From Dryas octopetala (Eukaryota; Streptophyta; Magnoliopsida; Rosales; Rosaceae), in assembly GCA_963921425.1 (NCBI GenBank), contig OY992833.1, forward strand, positions 10,147,738 through 10,211,737: 64,000 bases of DNA. Reading direction: 5' to 3'. Of this stretch, positions 1-9,345 are shown one piece after another. Every line of letters starts with the position of its first letter. Positions within the stretch are counted from its first letter, which is position 1. The position numbers and the translations under genes are program-made. The notes beneath the pieces are model-generated. The model saw only the letters and a program-made list of their open reading frames with translations, ran no database searches and was not told the origin of the DNA.

Positions 1-366
1 AATCCGTTAATAACCTGTTAAGAAATAAATATATTTTATTTGATTTTTCTTTATGAAATTAATAATTTAATTTGCACATTTTTTAGATTTTTCTTGTGTA
101 AAGTTTAAACTATACATTTATGGAATAAAATGTATTTATTTATGTAATAAAATGTATTTAATTTAAAATTTTTGTTAAAAAAATGTATATTTTTTCTTAA
201 CGGGTGAAACGGGTCATGTCGTGTTCATCTGTTATTTTTCGTGTCGTGTTCTTGTTGGCATTTTTTTTATCCGTTGGCTTAATGAGTCGTGTCATGTTCA
301 CTCGTTAACTCAATAGGTTGTGTCATGTTTGACTCAAACTTGCAAAAACACAACCCGTTGCCAGGT
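1..366. mobile_element. hAT-like element, right end only
   Basis: From about 190 to 366 the sequence is rich in CGTGTCGTGTTC-type words and ends in CAACCCGTTGCCAGG. Read on the minus strand this is a CCTGGCAACGGGTTG terminus of the kind seen at the ends of many plant hAT-type non-autonomous elements. The other end lies outside the window, so no target duplication can be tested. The first 190 bases are AT-rich with no recognisable content. Confidence 0.35.
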
Positions 367-2082
367 ATAAAAACAATTGATATCCAATTGAGAGCATTGA
401 AACATGGATAAGAATGGTGTAGTTCTGAAATGCAAAAAATCAACACAACACCACCAAAAGGGATCTAAGATCAATAGAAATTTTCAGTTCAATTGCTTTT
501 CATTGATTTAGGACAATTTAGAATATCAATTGAAAAATTGGGCAATAGGGCATATCTACCTATTGTTAAACCATATGTACCAAAGAGTTGTCATTGAAGA
601 ACAGTACTTTAGATTGCCTATGTTTTAAACATTCATTTTAGGATCACATTGTTAGAAAAATTATACAATTGGAAATCATTTAACTATTTTATTAAGTGGT
701 GATCATTTAAATGTTTATTATAAACATTGTATTCGTCTATTAATTTAAAAATGTCTTGTAAAGATAATCATTAAACAACAATACAGAACAGAGTCTCACA
801 ATCTGTCTCTTATACATTGTTATTATTTAATGGATCCCTTAATGGAAGCTCTCCAATATATACTAGCTTATAAGAAGATTGAGAGTTTCTTCTAAGGGAT
901 CTCTTATTTTAGCAAATACTTCATTGATCTAAAGTTATGAACCATCTATTTTTAAATATATATTCAAGATCATACTTGCAAAGAATATGTTAACCAAAAA
1001 CCCCATTTAGACGAACACAGTGTTTCTTGTAAACATTGGAATAATCAATGACAATTAAATAGTTAAATAGTTTAAAAATTGGAATAATCAATGATAATTA
1101 AATAGTTAAATAGTTTTCAATTTGATTGTTTTTATTTTTACTTTTAGAGATGATTCTTAAACAGAAATGTAAAAACAGACGGATCAAACCATCGATCTAC
1201 AATACAGAGTAAATCTCATAATTGGTCCCTCATTTTAGATAGAATAAGAAATGTCTAAGTAAAATCTCTATATAAGAATAATCAAACCTAATATTGTAAT
1301 CATACGACATACACTAAATAGGAATGCGCTTTTGCCTCCTGATATTAGTGTATGGATTGCGGATGATCCCTCTTGGCTACATAAATCCTTGCACAAGATG
1401 GTTCCCCATCCATAAATAAAATAGTAAATGATAAAAAGGTTTGAAGACCCACGTGATAAAATAGCTCAGCTAAAGTGTTGGATTTTTAAAAGCTCTACCA
1501 TATTTTTACAATGTTAAAAAAACCCACAATACAAACATTTACTATGTATTCCGCTCTGTGTTTGTGCAGGGTCAAGCGCTTGGTGGCTCACTTATTTTTT
1601 TTTTTTTTTTCTAATGGACCTTAGCATATAAAATTATGGTCAATGTAATTCCAAATGATTAGACTTTGGTGTTGTGTTGTTTCACTTATTTTTCACATGT
1701 ATATGTAACCAAATATAAGAAATTTGTATACATATCATTTTTATACTATTTTAGGATTGAAATTGTTGAATAGTTTCCCTTAGTTGTATGAATAGTTTCA
1801 TAAAAAAGAAAAAAGAAAAAAAGAAAAAAACATGTAGTTTGTTCACTAATTCTACATACAATATGACTTAAACCTATAGTTAAATCTTACTTTCTTAATT
1901 GGCTATTAATTTCTTCCCCAATTTATCTACTTTCCTCATTCGAAATTAATTTGTTATTAATTGATTGATTATTATATCCAGAATCAGGAGATGTGCAATA
2001 AAAAAGGATGTTAATTAGACCTAATTGAAGACTAGATTTGCTTTGAATTTTGATCAGCAAGTCAAAGTCTAAAAAACATTCC
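367..2082. other. AT-rich intergenic DNA with decayed foldback remnants
   Basis: No coding potential is recognised. At about 655-715 there is a degenerate copy of the foldback core described in the findings (an AATTGGAAATCATTTAACT-type stretch). A block at about 1040-1120 is a roughly 40-bp tandem duplication (GGAATAATCAATGA followed by AATTAAATAGTTAAATAG, twice). Poly-T and A-rich runs occur at about 1598 and 1804. Nothing else is supported. Confidence 0.4.
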
Positions 2083-2160
2083 TTTTTTTTTTTTTAATCG
2101 AAAAGAAAGGTTTCATTAAGAAACTAGGAGGAATTACAATCCAAAAGTGCAAGTGCTTCT
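2083..2160 (-). mobile_element. Possible LINE-type poly(A) tail
   Basis: Read on the minus strand the segment ends in an AATGAAACCTTTCTTTTCG-type stretch followed by 13 A residues (T run at 2083-2095). A short 3' UTR with a TAATGAA motif and terminal poly(A) is typical of plant LINE 3' ends, and a similar tail occurs near 21.38 kb. It abuts the FAR1 fragment on its 3' side, so it may instead be the poly(A) tail of a retroposed FAR1 transcript. No convincing target duplication was found. Confidence 0.4.
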
Positions 2161-2663
2161 AACCAAAGAGTAAAATTTCGGTTTCGAGGAAATTTTCGAT
2201 GGAAACTTCTAATCCAAAAGAGGATATTTTCCACTTTCCATTAGGGCGCATAGATGCTCTAAGCTTAGCCTTACAATCTGTTTTTGTTATTGGGTGCAAT
2301 CTCAAAGAGTTTCTTGAATTACACTTAGACTTGCCAGAATGTGAACATGTCAATGTATAGTATTTCAATTTCCCATCGTCTCCCTTTCTTGAGGTTCTTT
2401 TACTAACTTCAAACCCCTTTTTTTCCCCATACCTTTTGTAATATTCAAACAACTCATCGACGGAAGCAAATATCATACCTAACTACTTTCTCTTCCAAAT
2501 TTGTTGAATCTTCCATTTCATTCAAATTAATTGTATTCTCTTCCAAATTTGTTGTATCTTCTAGTTCATTACATTTCTCTTCCAAATTTGTTATGTCTTC
2601 CATTTGATCCAGTTCCCTTGAATTCTCTTCTATTTCTAGTGTATCTTCCATCTCAATCAACAC
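2159..2663 (-). pseudogene. FAR1/FHY3-type DNA-binding domain fragment, frameshifted and truncated
   Basis: The minus strand encodes an acidic N-terminal stretch (MEDTLEIEENS..., from an ATG near 2649 within an open frame starting at 2663), then shifts by one base near 2480. The second frame reads MIFASVDELFEYYKRYG...GFEV, followed by a CSHSGK block, TDCKAKLRA and WKISSFGLE. This is the order of the FAR1 DNA-binding domain (PF03101), a WRKY-GCM1-type zinc finger derived from Mutator-like transposases. The expected zinc-ligand HNH directly after FGLE is absent: the frame runs into 15 unrelated residues and stops. A splice-acceptor-like TTTTCTTTTTCTAG precedes the acidic exon, and a possible donor lies near 2877, so it may derive from a spliced gene. 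With the frameshift and the missing ligands I read it as non-functional. A very short FAR1-like protein cannot be excluded. Confidence 0.7.
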
Positions 2664-3450
2664 AAATCTAGAAAAAGAAAAACATCAACAAGATCAGCAT
2701 GCCCAAAATTAGAATTATTGAGCACAAATCACTAAATTCTGATAAAAAAAAAATAACAAAACAATATGTATATTGAATCAAAGGTAGAAATTTTTTTTAT
2801 TTAATTGAACTCAAATCATACAGGAAAATTAATTGACAAAAAATAAAAGTTTTGGTATATACAGTGTTAGCGACGATGGCTGTGATGGTGGAGCGCAATG
2901 CAATGATCATGAGATGAGTATAGGGAGGGGGGGTTGATGGAGTCACTCACGAAATTTAGGGTTTTTCTTTGAGGGAGGGATGGGGAAGGGGGTTTAACGT
3001 TGTAAAATTTGCTCATGGTTTTCTGTTTCTTTTTTGATCGTTGAATTAGTTTCTTTGGATTAGTTTTTCTTTTTTTTAATCAAAATTAATTACTAATAGT
3101 TAATATTTAGTAATAAAAAATATGACATGGCAAATGACATGGGTTGCCATGTCACTTGCGACATAGGTTGGGATCAACAAGTTGGGATACAAGGTGGGAT
3201 CCCTAGCATTATTGTTTCTTTGAAAGAATTTTTAAATGACTTTAGAACTGAAGTAGATTCAACCCAACAAGCAATGACTACTTATATTCAATATCAAAGG
3301 AGTCATGTGTGGACATTGGGTCTAACACATAGATTGTTCATGATAAAACTACATGAAAGTATGAGAATCCAAATTAAAACTAGCTAACAATGCATGCAAA
3401 GATTCAGAACATTATATATCGTAAGATTCTACATTCCTGGTGTTAGGTGT
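2664..3450. other. Flank of FAR1 fragment; unrecognised short ORF
   Basis: 2664-2880 may be the intron, and 2880-3000 (G-rich, AGGGTTTTTCTTTGAGGGAG-like) the 5' UTR, of the FAR1-like fragment on the minus strand. On the plus strand 3127-3387 is an 86-codon open frame (MANDMGCHVTCDIGWDQQ...) with no recognised domain. I do not call it a gene. Confidence 0.3.
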
Positions 3451-4705
3451 GAAAACTCAATATTTCACTAAAACTAAAATCAAACACTGAAATTGAATTT
3501 CATTACACTGAAACTGAATTTCAAAAATTCAGTTACACTGAAACTGAATTTCAGAAATTCAGTTACACTAAATTGAAGAATTCAGTTATGAATTCACTTA
3601 CTGAAACTGAATTAAGTGATGAAACAATTACACCTCGACTAAAATGCAATTACACCTTAATTAAAAAACAATTACACCTTTACTAAAACAATTACACTTT
3701 ACTAAAACAGTTACACCTTTACTGAATTCCGTTTCACTAAAAAGAACACAGCAACCTTATAAAAAAAAAAAAATAACAATACAACAAGTCATTGAGAAGA
3801 GAGGAGTAGCCAACAATACAACGTCGTCCGATCACCTCACGCGCGACGAGTACACGACAGTCGCCACTGCCTCGATCTGTTTCTACCTGCAAATTTGATT
3901 CATCATATTTCAGAACCATAATTTCATTCAAAATTCATTTAAAACTCATGTTTCACGAATTTTAACTATTTAATCAATAAATGAAGTAAATTTATATATA
4001 CTTATAAATCAATTAAAAACCACATTTCTATCTGATTTATAACAAATTCAATTAAAACAGATTCACAAATTATACATTTCACACACAGATTCACAAATCA
4101 ATTTCAAATTAGGGTTTTCAAATCAGGGCTTTTGAAATTCAATGCAATTGAACCAAAATTTGTATACCAGTAGAGAGAGACTGTCAAGGGGAGAAGAATG
4201 AGACTGGAACCACTTCAATCCGCCACCGGAATCGCCGGCAACGGCGGCGATAAGTCTCAGACTTTCTCTCGGCGTCGATTCGCCGTCCACGGTGGTCAGT
4301 TGGAGAATCAGAGACCACCATCACACTCACCACGTCGAGAGGAAGCTTCTGGAAGTGGAGAGCGGCTGCGACGTCGCCGGAATCTCTAAGTCACCTCAAG
4401 AGATGACGATCGGACTTCGGGCTGTATTTGGGTTTCTGTGGATTTTAGGGGAAAGAAAAGGCCTTGTATAGATAGAGGAGGACGAGGCGAGAAGAACCCA
4501 ACCGGTCCGACACCTCGTCGTCGCCATAATTGACGGATCGCCGGCGAGAGAGCTCGGATCTGCCTAGACCCGATCCGGCGTCGACGTTTGGTTTCACGGC
4601 ACGTGGAGGGCATAGGGAGGAAGAGAGAGGAGAGACGAGAAGATTGGGACCGGTCTCGCCGGCAACCGTTGCCGAACGACGGAGCACTCGCCGATGACAG
4701 CCACG

Positions 4706-4804
<99 letters not shown>

Positions 4805-5019
4805 CAGAGGAGAGAGAGAAATGTGATTAACTGATTAAGTGACCAGCTGGGGTTATAATTGGAATATTAGAAAAATTTGGGGTTAAACCCAGTTTGTTGT
4901 TAGTTGACCAGGGGGTTTTGGGAGAGTTTAAATAACTAATAGGGGGTTCTTAATAAACTTTAGTAAAGCTGGAGGTTTTGAAATAACTAAGCTCTAATTT
5001 GGGGGTTTTGAATAGGTGA
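3451..5019 (-). mobile_element. Mutator-like element, copy A (diverged, left end lost)
   Basis: This is the reverse-oriented, diverged relative of the element at 19173-20956. From left to right it shows the block of CACTGAAACTGAATT/AATTCAGTTACACTG repeats (3480-3720), the conserved 3830-3900 segment with CGTCGTCCGATCACCTCACG, the AT-rich linker, the GC-rich module (4190-4690) and a long GA microsatellite. It ends in GGGGGTTTTGA-type terminal sequence near 5010-5019. Homology starts abruptly at about 3451, so the end that should carry the second inverted repeat is missing and no target duplication can be tested. A 63-codon open frame (4198-4389) has a counterpart on the minus strand of copy B, which shows a shared cargo, not a proven protein. 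Confidence 0.65.
4708..4800. repeat. (GA)n microsatellite
   Basis: An almost perfect GA repeat of about 93 bp inside Mutator-like copy A. The equivalent site in copies B and C carries a CT repeat on the opposite strand, so the microsatellite belongs to the element and has expanded separately in each copy. It makes an open frame of alternating Arg-Glu that is a shadow. Confidence 0.95.
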
Positions 5020-5095
5020 AACACATGTAAGCACTCCTAGCTTTATATATTGAAATATAATTCAAGTTTTTCTTTAAACTACCCAACTTAAATAT

Positions 5096-5195
5096 CCAAT
5101 AACCATTTGGTTTAGTGGATAACACCTAGTCTTCCTTGTTGAAAGAGATTCTGAGTTCAAATCTCATTGATGACACTTGATTAATAAAAAAAATT
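5096..5195 (+). mobile_element. tRNA-derived SINE with target duplication
   Basis: A 100-bp insertion with a box-A-like TTTAGTGGATAACA and a box-B-like GAGTTCAAATCTC, about 45 bp apart, ending in an A-rich tail. It is flanked by ACCCAACTTAAATAT (5081-5095) and ACCTAACTTAAATAT (5196-5210), a 15-bp target duplication with one difference. The internal Pol III promoter boxes and the A-tail identify a SINE; the family is not named here. Confidence 0.75.
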
Positions 5196-5284
5196 ACCTA
5201 ACTTAAATATACATAAGAGGTTAAATTACACTTTTTGTTATGTACGGTGGGCCTCGTATTCCTTCATTTCTTCTAGTTATTATT

Positions 5285-5390
5285 ATTTTTTATTAATTTT
5301 TGTTAATCAACCATCTTGTATGAAATTTGAACTCGGGATATTCTCCGGAGAAGGGGAGATATCATCTATTACACCAAATGACCATTGGCC
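5285..5390 (-). mobile_element. tRNA-derived SINE, same family
   Basis: On the minus strand there is a TGGTCATTTGGTGTAATAG start with a box-A-like stretch and a box-B-like GAGTTCAAATTTC, then GATTAACAAAAATT at the 3' end. Possible target duplications are TTCTAGTTATTATT (5271-5284) and TTGTAGTTTTTATT (from 5392), 12 of 14 bases alike. It is a relative of the SINE at 5096-5195 in the opposite orientation. Confidence 0.6.
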
Positions 5391-5406
5391 TTTGTAGTTT
5401 TTATTT

Positions 5407-5513
5407 TTTTTATTATTTTTTGATTAATCAACTGTCTTCCATAAAATTTTAATTCAAGATGTTCTTCGGACAAAAGAAAGATGTCATCCACTAGACCAAA
5501 TAAACATTAGCCC
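5407..5513 (-). mobile_element. tRNA-derived SINE inserted next to the previous copy
   Basis: A third, more diverged member of the same family on the minus strand (box-B-like region TTGAATTAAAATTTTATGG). It has a perfect 15-bp target duplication, TTGTAGTTTTTATTT at 5392-5406 and 5514-5528. The insertion site lies in the probable target duplication of the neighbouring SINE. Confidence 0.65.
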
Positions 5514-5528
5514 TTGTAGTTTTTATTT

Positions 5529-6288
5529 AATAAACCACCTTTATAATTCGCTAGCATTTTCAATATGGTCAAAAGTTATATTTTTGTAACATTCTTACAT
5601 AAAATGATTTAGAGGTGAACAAATTTATCTATTATCCTAGTTTTTTTTTTTCTTTTTGCCAAATCTATTATCCTAGTTCGACTCCACACATTTCAATATT
5701 GGTATTTACAGGCTTGGTGGAACTATGGAAATATATATTTTCATCACCTTTTTTATCAATCAAGCAATCTCATTCGGTGATCCTGTGTTTTGTGTCTGGA
5801 TCAAATCATTAACATCATTTATTGGACAACGGATCAAGCATGGTCCATTACTAATTTTGAATTAGTAGGTAGCACTTATATGTTCCCAACTTAGTCATCG
5901 AGGCTCCAGTCTTAAGTTTGGGCAAACCCAATGCACTAATCAGGTATGAGGTTTTATTTTAGAAATTCTCGATATATAGCAACTTAAGAAGATATCTCAT
6001 ACCACTTAATATATCCAATGATGGACAATCACTCACTTGATATGACAAAATTGTATTTAATTCGTTTGTTTTTAACAAAATGGTATCGGAGAAGATACAA
6101 CACTTGGGAGTTGGAGTCTTAATGTGCAATATTTAATCGAGCTAGCGAGCTTGGATTGTGAGATGACAATATTTGATGGATCAGGAGATTGTTGAAAAAA
6201 ATATTAGGGTTGTGTGGGTTGACTCAAGTCATAGATGTGGATGAAGTTAATCCCATATTGAAAAATTGACACAACCATTTTTAATATA
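5529..6288. other. Intergenic, no recognised content
   Basis: AT-rich DNA with no domain, TIR or long repeat recognised. Short open frames such as 5615-5812 look random (T-rich, no homology recognised). Confidence 0.4.
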
Positions 6289-6559
6289 GGCTGAATAGCA
6301 CAAATGTCATCCAGACTTTGAGGCTTATGCGCAAATGTCGTCCAATTTTTCATATATATATATTATATATTTATTAAATAATTTTTTAGATGAATTGACA
6401 AAAATATCCCTAATTTTAACTGGTGAATGGATGAAATTGACGGCAGACGGCAAATTTGCACAATTCTGAAAGATTGGATGGCAAATTGTCGCAATTGAAA
6501 GATTGGACGGCATTTGCGCACAAGCCTCAAAGTCTGGATGACATTTGTGTCATTCGGCC
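6289..6559. mobile_element. Mutator-type MITE with 9-bp target duplication
   Basis: A 271-bp element with inverted repeats of about 64 bp. The left end starts GGCTGAATAGCACAAATG and the right end, reversed, GGCCGAATGACACAAATG; both continue TCATCCAGACTTTGAGGCTT. The 9-bp TTTAATATA is found at 6280-6288 and 6560-6568. The length of the inverted repeats and the 9-bp duplication fit the Mutator superfamily. It has no coding capacity. Confidence 0.85.
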
Positions 6560-6568
6560 TTTAATATA

Positions 6569-7785
6569 TATAAGTTTGATATCCACTACTAATAGTACGT
6601 ATCGAGACATTCTAAAATAAAATCGCACATCTGAATAGGTCTATTGGGTCTGGGACTACTAACTCTGTCCCCACCCACATGGTAAAACATAGATAGTTTT
6701 TTATTTTGTGGCCAGGCTAGGGGGTAAAACCTAGATAGTTATATCTATGTTGGATCATAAATTAGTAGTAGATACACACTGATTTATTGCCCAACAAAAA
6801 GTGCCTAGATCGATCGATTAGGCCCATATTATATAATATGGGCCTAATATTATATATAGTCTCACTCACATCCGCCAAGAAGTCATTGAATGTATATAAA
6901 GAAATTAGCCACACACATTATCGGACTCATCAATATGTTTGTTAACAATAGAGATAATCCTACCTAAACTAGGTAACACCCAGAAACATATAGTTGATCC
7001 TAGCCATAAATAATATACCTTCTTGTAGGTCGAGAGGTTGGAGAAATTGATGAGCCTAGCTACAACTATAAAATACTTCATCGGCATCATGATCGATGCT
7101 AAGTTGCCAACTGTACCAACCAAAGGAGCCTCGTGTTACGCATGCGTGGTTCCATGCAAGTACATAGTTTCACAACTATATAGTTGCCGATCCATGACAG
7201 CATTAATTAGTACTCTTGAGCAATGTTTATAATTTAACTATTTTTTTAAATAGGAATCTTCGTCGACCTTTTAGTTTAAAATATAGGGACTAGTGTGAAA
7301 AAAATAACCCAGACTTCAGACAAGACTAAGAGTGTAATTTAACATTTTTTAGAATAATTAACTGAAGTTGGTGTAGAGTTTGGCTAAAAAAAATCGAAAT
7401 AAAATAATAATACAGTATGAAAAAAGTTGGTGTAGAGTTGGATATATACTGAGGTGGCATGTCTAGATTGGTCTTAAATGCAGTGAGGGAGAGTAGGATT
7501 TTGAGGCATTAAATTGATATCTACTTGCCACCTTAAATGCCTGTGGCCTGCCCTCCTATTAATGGGTTTGATGAAGCCAATTTAAGAACGCTCTTAAGTA
7601 GACAAGCACCCTTTGCATGTCTAGCTACTCAACAGTTTCTGTTTTGTACCCAAAGTTTCCACAAGTACTGGCCCTTCTCTTTTTTATTTTATTTTTTTGT
7701 ATTTTTATTTTATGATCTAGTTCTTCTATTAATTCCTGAAAGCTACACTAGGAGAGCTTCAATATTAACAACGGATCGATCACCA
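6569..7785. other. Upstream region of the CFL1-like gene
   Basis: AT-rich, with no second gene recognised. The promoter of the CFL1-like gene must lie in the last part, but no convincing TATA box or named cis-element could be fixed; TATATACT at about 7443 is too far from the start to be assigned. An in-frame TAG at 7786-7788 closes the frame upstream of the start codon. Confidence 0.35.
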
Positions 7786-7812
7786 TAGTTAGTTTTTTGG
7801 AGGGATATTCAT

Positions 7813-8057
7813 ATGGAATTTCCAGAGCTGTCTTTAGCTCCAACCCAGTTAGTTTTTAATAAAAGTAGTAGTACTACTAATAGTTCACTATTGGAATCTG
7901 AAAGCAAGAGTAGTACTTCTAGGAAGAGGAAGCTTTTCCAAGATCATCACCACCTCAACACTCATGAATTACCATCATCACTTAATACAAGTCCTGTTGA
8001 TCTTCAACTCAAATTCCCCCTACCATTGGATTGGGAGCAATGCCTTGATCTTGAGGT

Positions 8058-8140
<83 letters not shown>

Positions 8141-8506
8141 ATTCAAGTTAAGTACTGTACATTTTCTTTGCAGTCAGGGAAAATGTACTATCTGAACAGA
8201 AAGACCTCAAGAAAGAGTTGGAACTGGCCCTGCATGGACCAGGCGCTGGACCTGGAGCTCAACATCTCAAGATTCTCATCAACCATCTCGGCAGATTCAT
8301 GTTCTGAAAGCTCCAACACACTAGTCGAAGAGCAGGCCAAGAATAATAATAAGCACCAAAGTAACAACATGGTGGCTTTGGCTTGTTTGAATTGCCATCT
8401 CCTTGTGATACTCTCCAAGTCTTCTCCTTCTTGCCCCAACTGCAAATATGTCCACTCATTTCCAACCCACCATCCCAAATCTCAAGTCCTTCAACACCCA
8501 AATTAA
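7813..8506 (+). CDS. CFL1-like: CURLY FLAG LEAF 1-like WW-domain protein (two exons)
   Basis: Exons 7813-8055 and 8174-8506 join in phase 0 and give 191 residues. The intron starts GTAACT and ends TTTGCAG. The start is the first ATG after an in-frame TAG at 7786. Residues 1-70 are Ser-rich with a basic SRKRK patch (about 36-40). The WW domain spans about 69-100 (DWEQCLDL, then SGKMYYLNRKTSRKSWNWP), with W74, the YY pair at 86-87, W97 and P100 in place. An LDLEL stretch (106-110) fits the EAR-type LxLxL pattern. The C-terminus has CLNC (152-155) and CPNC (168-171), a possible zinc ribbon. Family knowledge: CFL1 proteins act as nuclear regulators of cuticle development, reported to act through HD-ZIP IV factors such as HDG1. 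That this copy does so is inference. No frame damage is seen. Confidence 0.88.
8056..8173 (+). repeat. CFL1-like intron with (CT)n(AC)n microsatellite
   Basis: The 118-bp intron is largely a CT repeat of about 50 bp (from about 8060) followed directly by an AC repeat of about 24 bp. The CT tract starts within about 5 bases of the GTAAC donor and so may form much of the pyrimidine-rich content of the intron. The acceptor is TTTTCTTTGCAG. Confidence 0.85.
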
Positions 8507-8850
8507 ATTATGCCTCTTCATCAACTAATTAATTAATTCTCATCATCACCATGATCAGCTACAAAATAGAAAATTATTCCAATTAAGGAGGCAGTACTAG
8601 AAGCTAGCTAGGAAACGACCCCACTTGTTATGCCATGTAATATTGGTTTTCAATGTTGTATTCAAATGAGTAAATATAATCTCTGGCAAGCTGTTTCTGT
8701 AATTTATTTGTTCAGGTTTCTCTTTTAATTTGATGGTATGAGTTTGGCAGGTAGTTCTTGTAACAATAGTAATGGTCAAGTTTTTATTAGAAATAGAAAA
8801 AGTTCATTACCTATTTTTCCTTTTTAAAATAGCAGTTTTTATAAATGGAA
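8507..8850 (+). other. 3' flank of the CFL1-like gene
   Basis: Probable 3' UTR and downstream DNA. No canonical AATAAA was found; AAATATAATC near 8674 and T-rich stretches near 8700 are the only poly(A)-signal-like sequences. Nothing else is supported. Confidence 0.35.
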
Positions 8851-9203
8851 AAAAACAATTTTGACCTATGTTTTACCCTAAAAACAAATTTGGTCGTTGT
8901 GGTTTCAAAATTTCGCATTTGGTTTTGTGTTTTATATTATTTGCAATTTAAGGACATTTATAAAATCATATGAATTTTTTTTTCAAATTAAAACTAATAA
9001 ACTCGCGAGTTTTATTTAAAAATGACAAAAATCATGTATGTAATTAACCTTCAATTTAATTTTTAAACAAAAATTTAAATTTTGAGTCTCATATTGCAAA
9101 AAATATAAAACACAAGAACCAAATGTGGAGTTTTGAAACCATAGGAACCAAATATGTTTTCGAGGTAAAACACATGAACTAAAAATATTTTTTAAGTAAA
9201 TTG
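8851..9203. mobile_element. Foldback MITE with long inverted arms
   Basis: The left arm reads CTATGTTTTACC...AAAACA...TTTGGT...GTGGTTTCAAAA...CATTTGGTT..GTGTTTTATA. The right arm, reversed, reads CATGTGTTTTACC...AAAACATATTTGGTT...ATGGTTTCAAAA...CATTTGGTT..GTGTTTTATA. The arms are about 120 bp each with some mismatches. The ends are set only approximately and no target duplication was resolved. Confidence 0.6.
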
Positions 9204-9345
9204 GTTTAAAGTCCATGCATTATAGTTCTCCGTATTTTTGGTGTCGAGTGCTTGGCGTGTTTTTTTTTTTTAAAATTGGGCAAATTGCCACTGTCGAACA
9301 GTAACAATTAATAACAATCATTTTACGTTATAACACGGGTGGATG

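Noticed and set aside
3127..3387. 86-codon plus-strand frame as a gene
   Set aside because: No recognised domain, no promoter or splice context, and it adjoins a broken transposon.
4588..4830. Arg-Glu repeat protein
   Set aside because: It is a translation of the GA microsatellite inside a transposon.
7813..8151. CFL1-like protein read through the intron (LSLSLS..HTHTHT tail)
   Set aside because: The tail is the translated CT/AC microsatellite. The GTAAC donor and TTTGCAG acceptor restore a complete WW domain.
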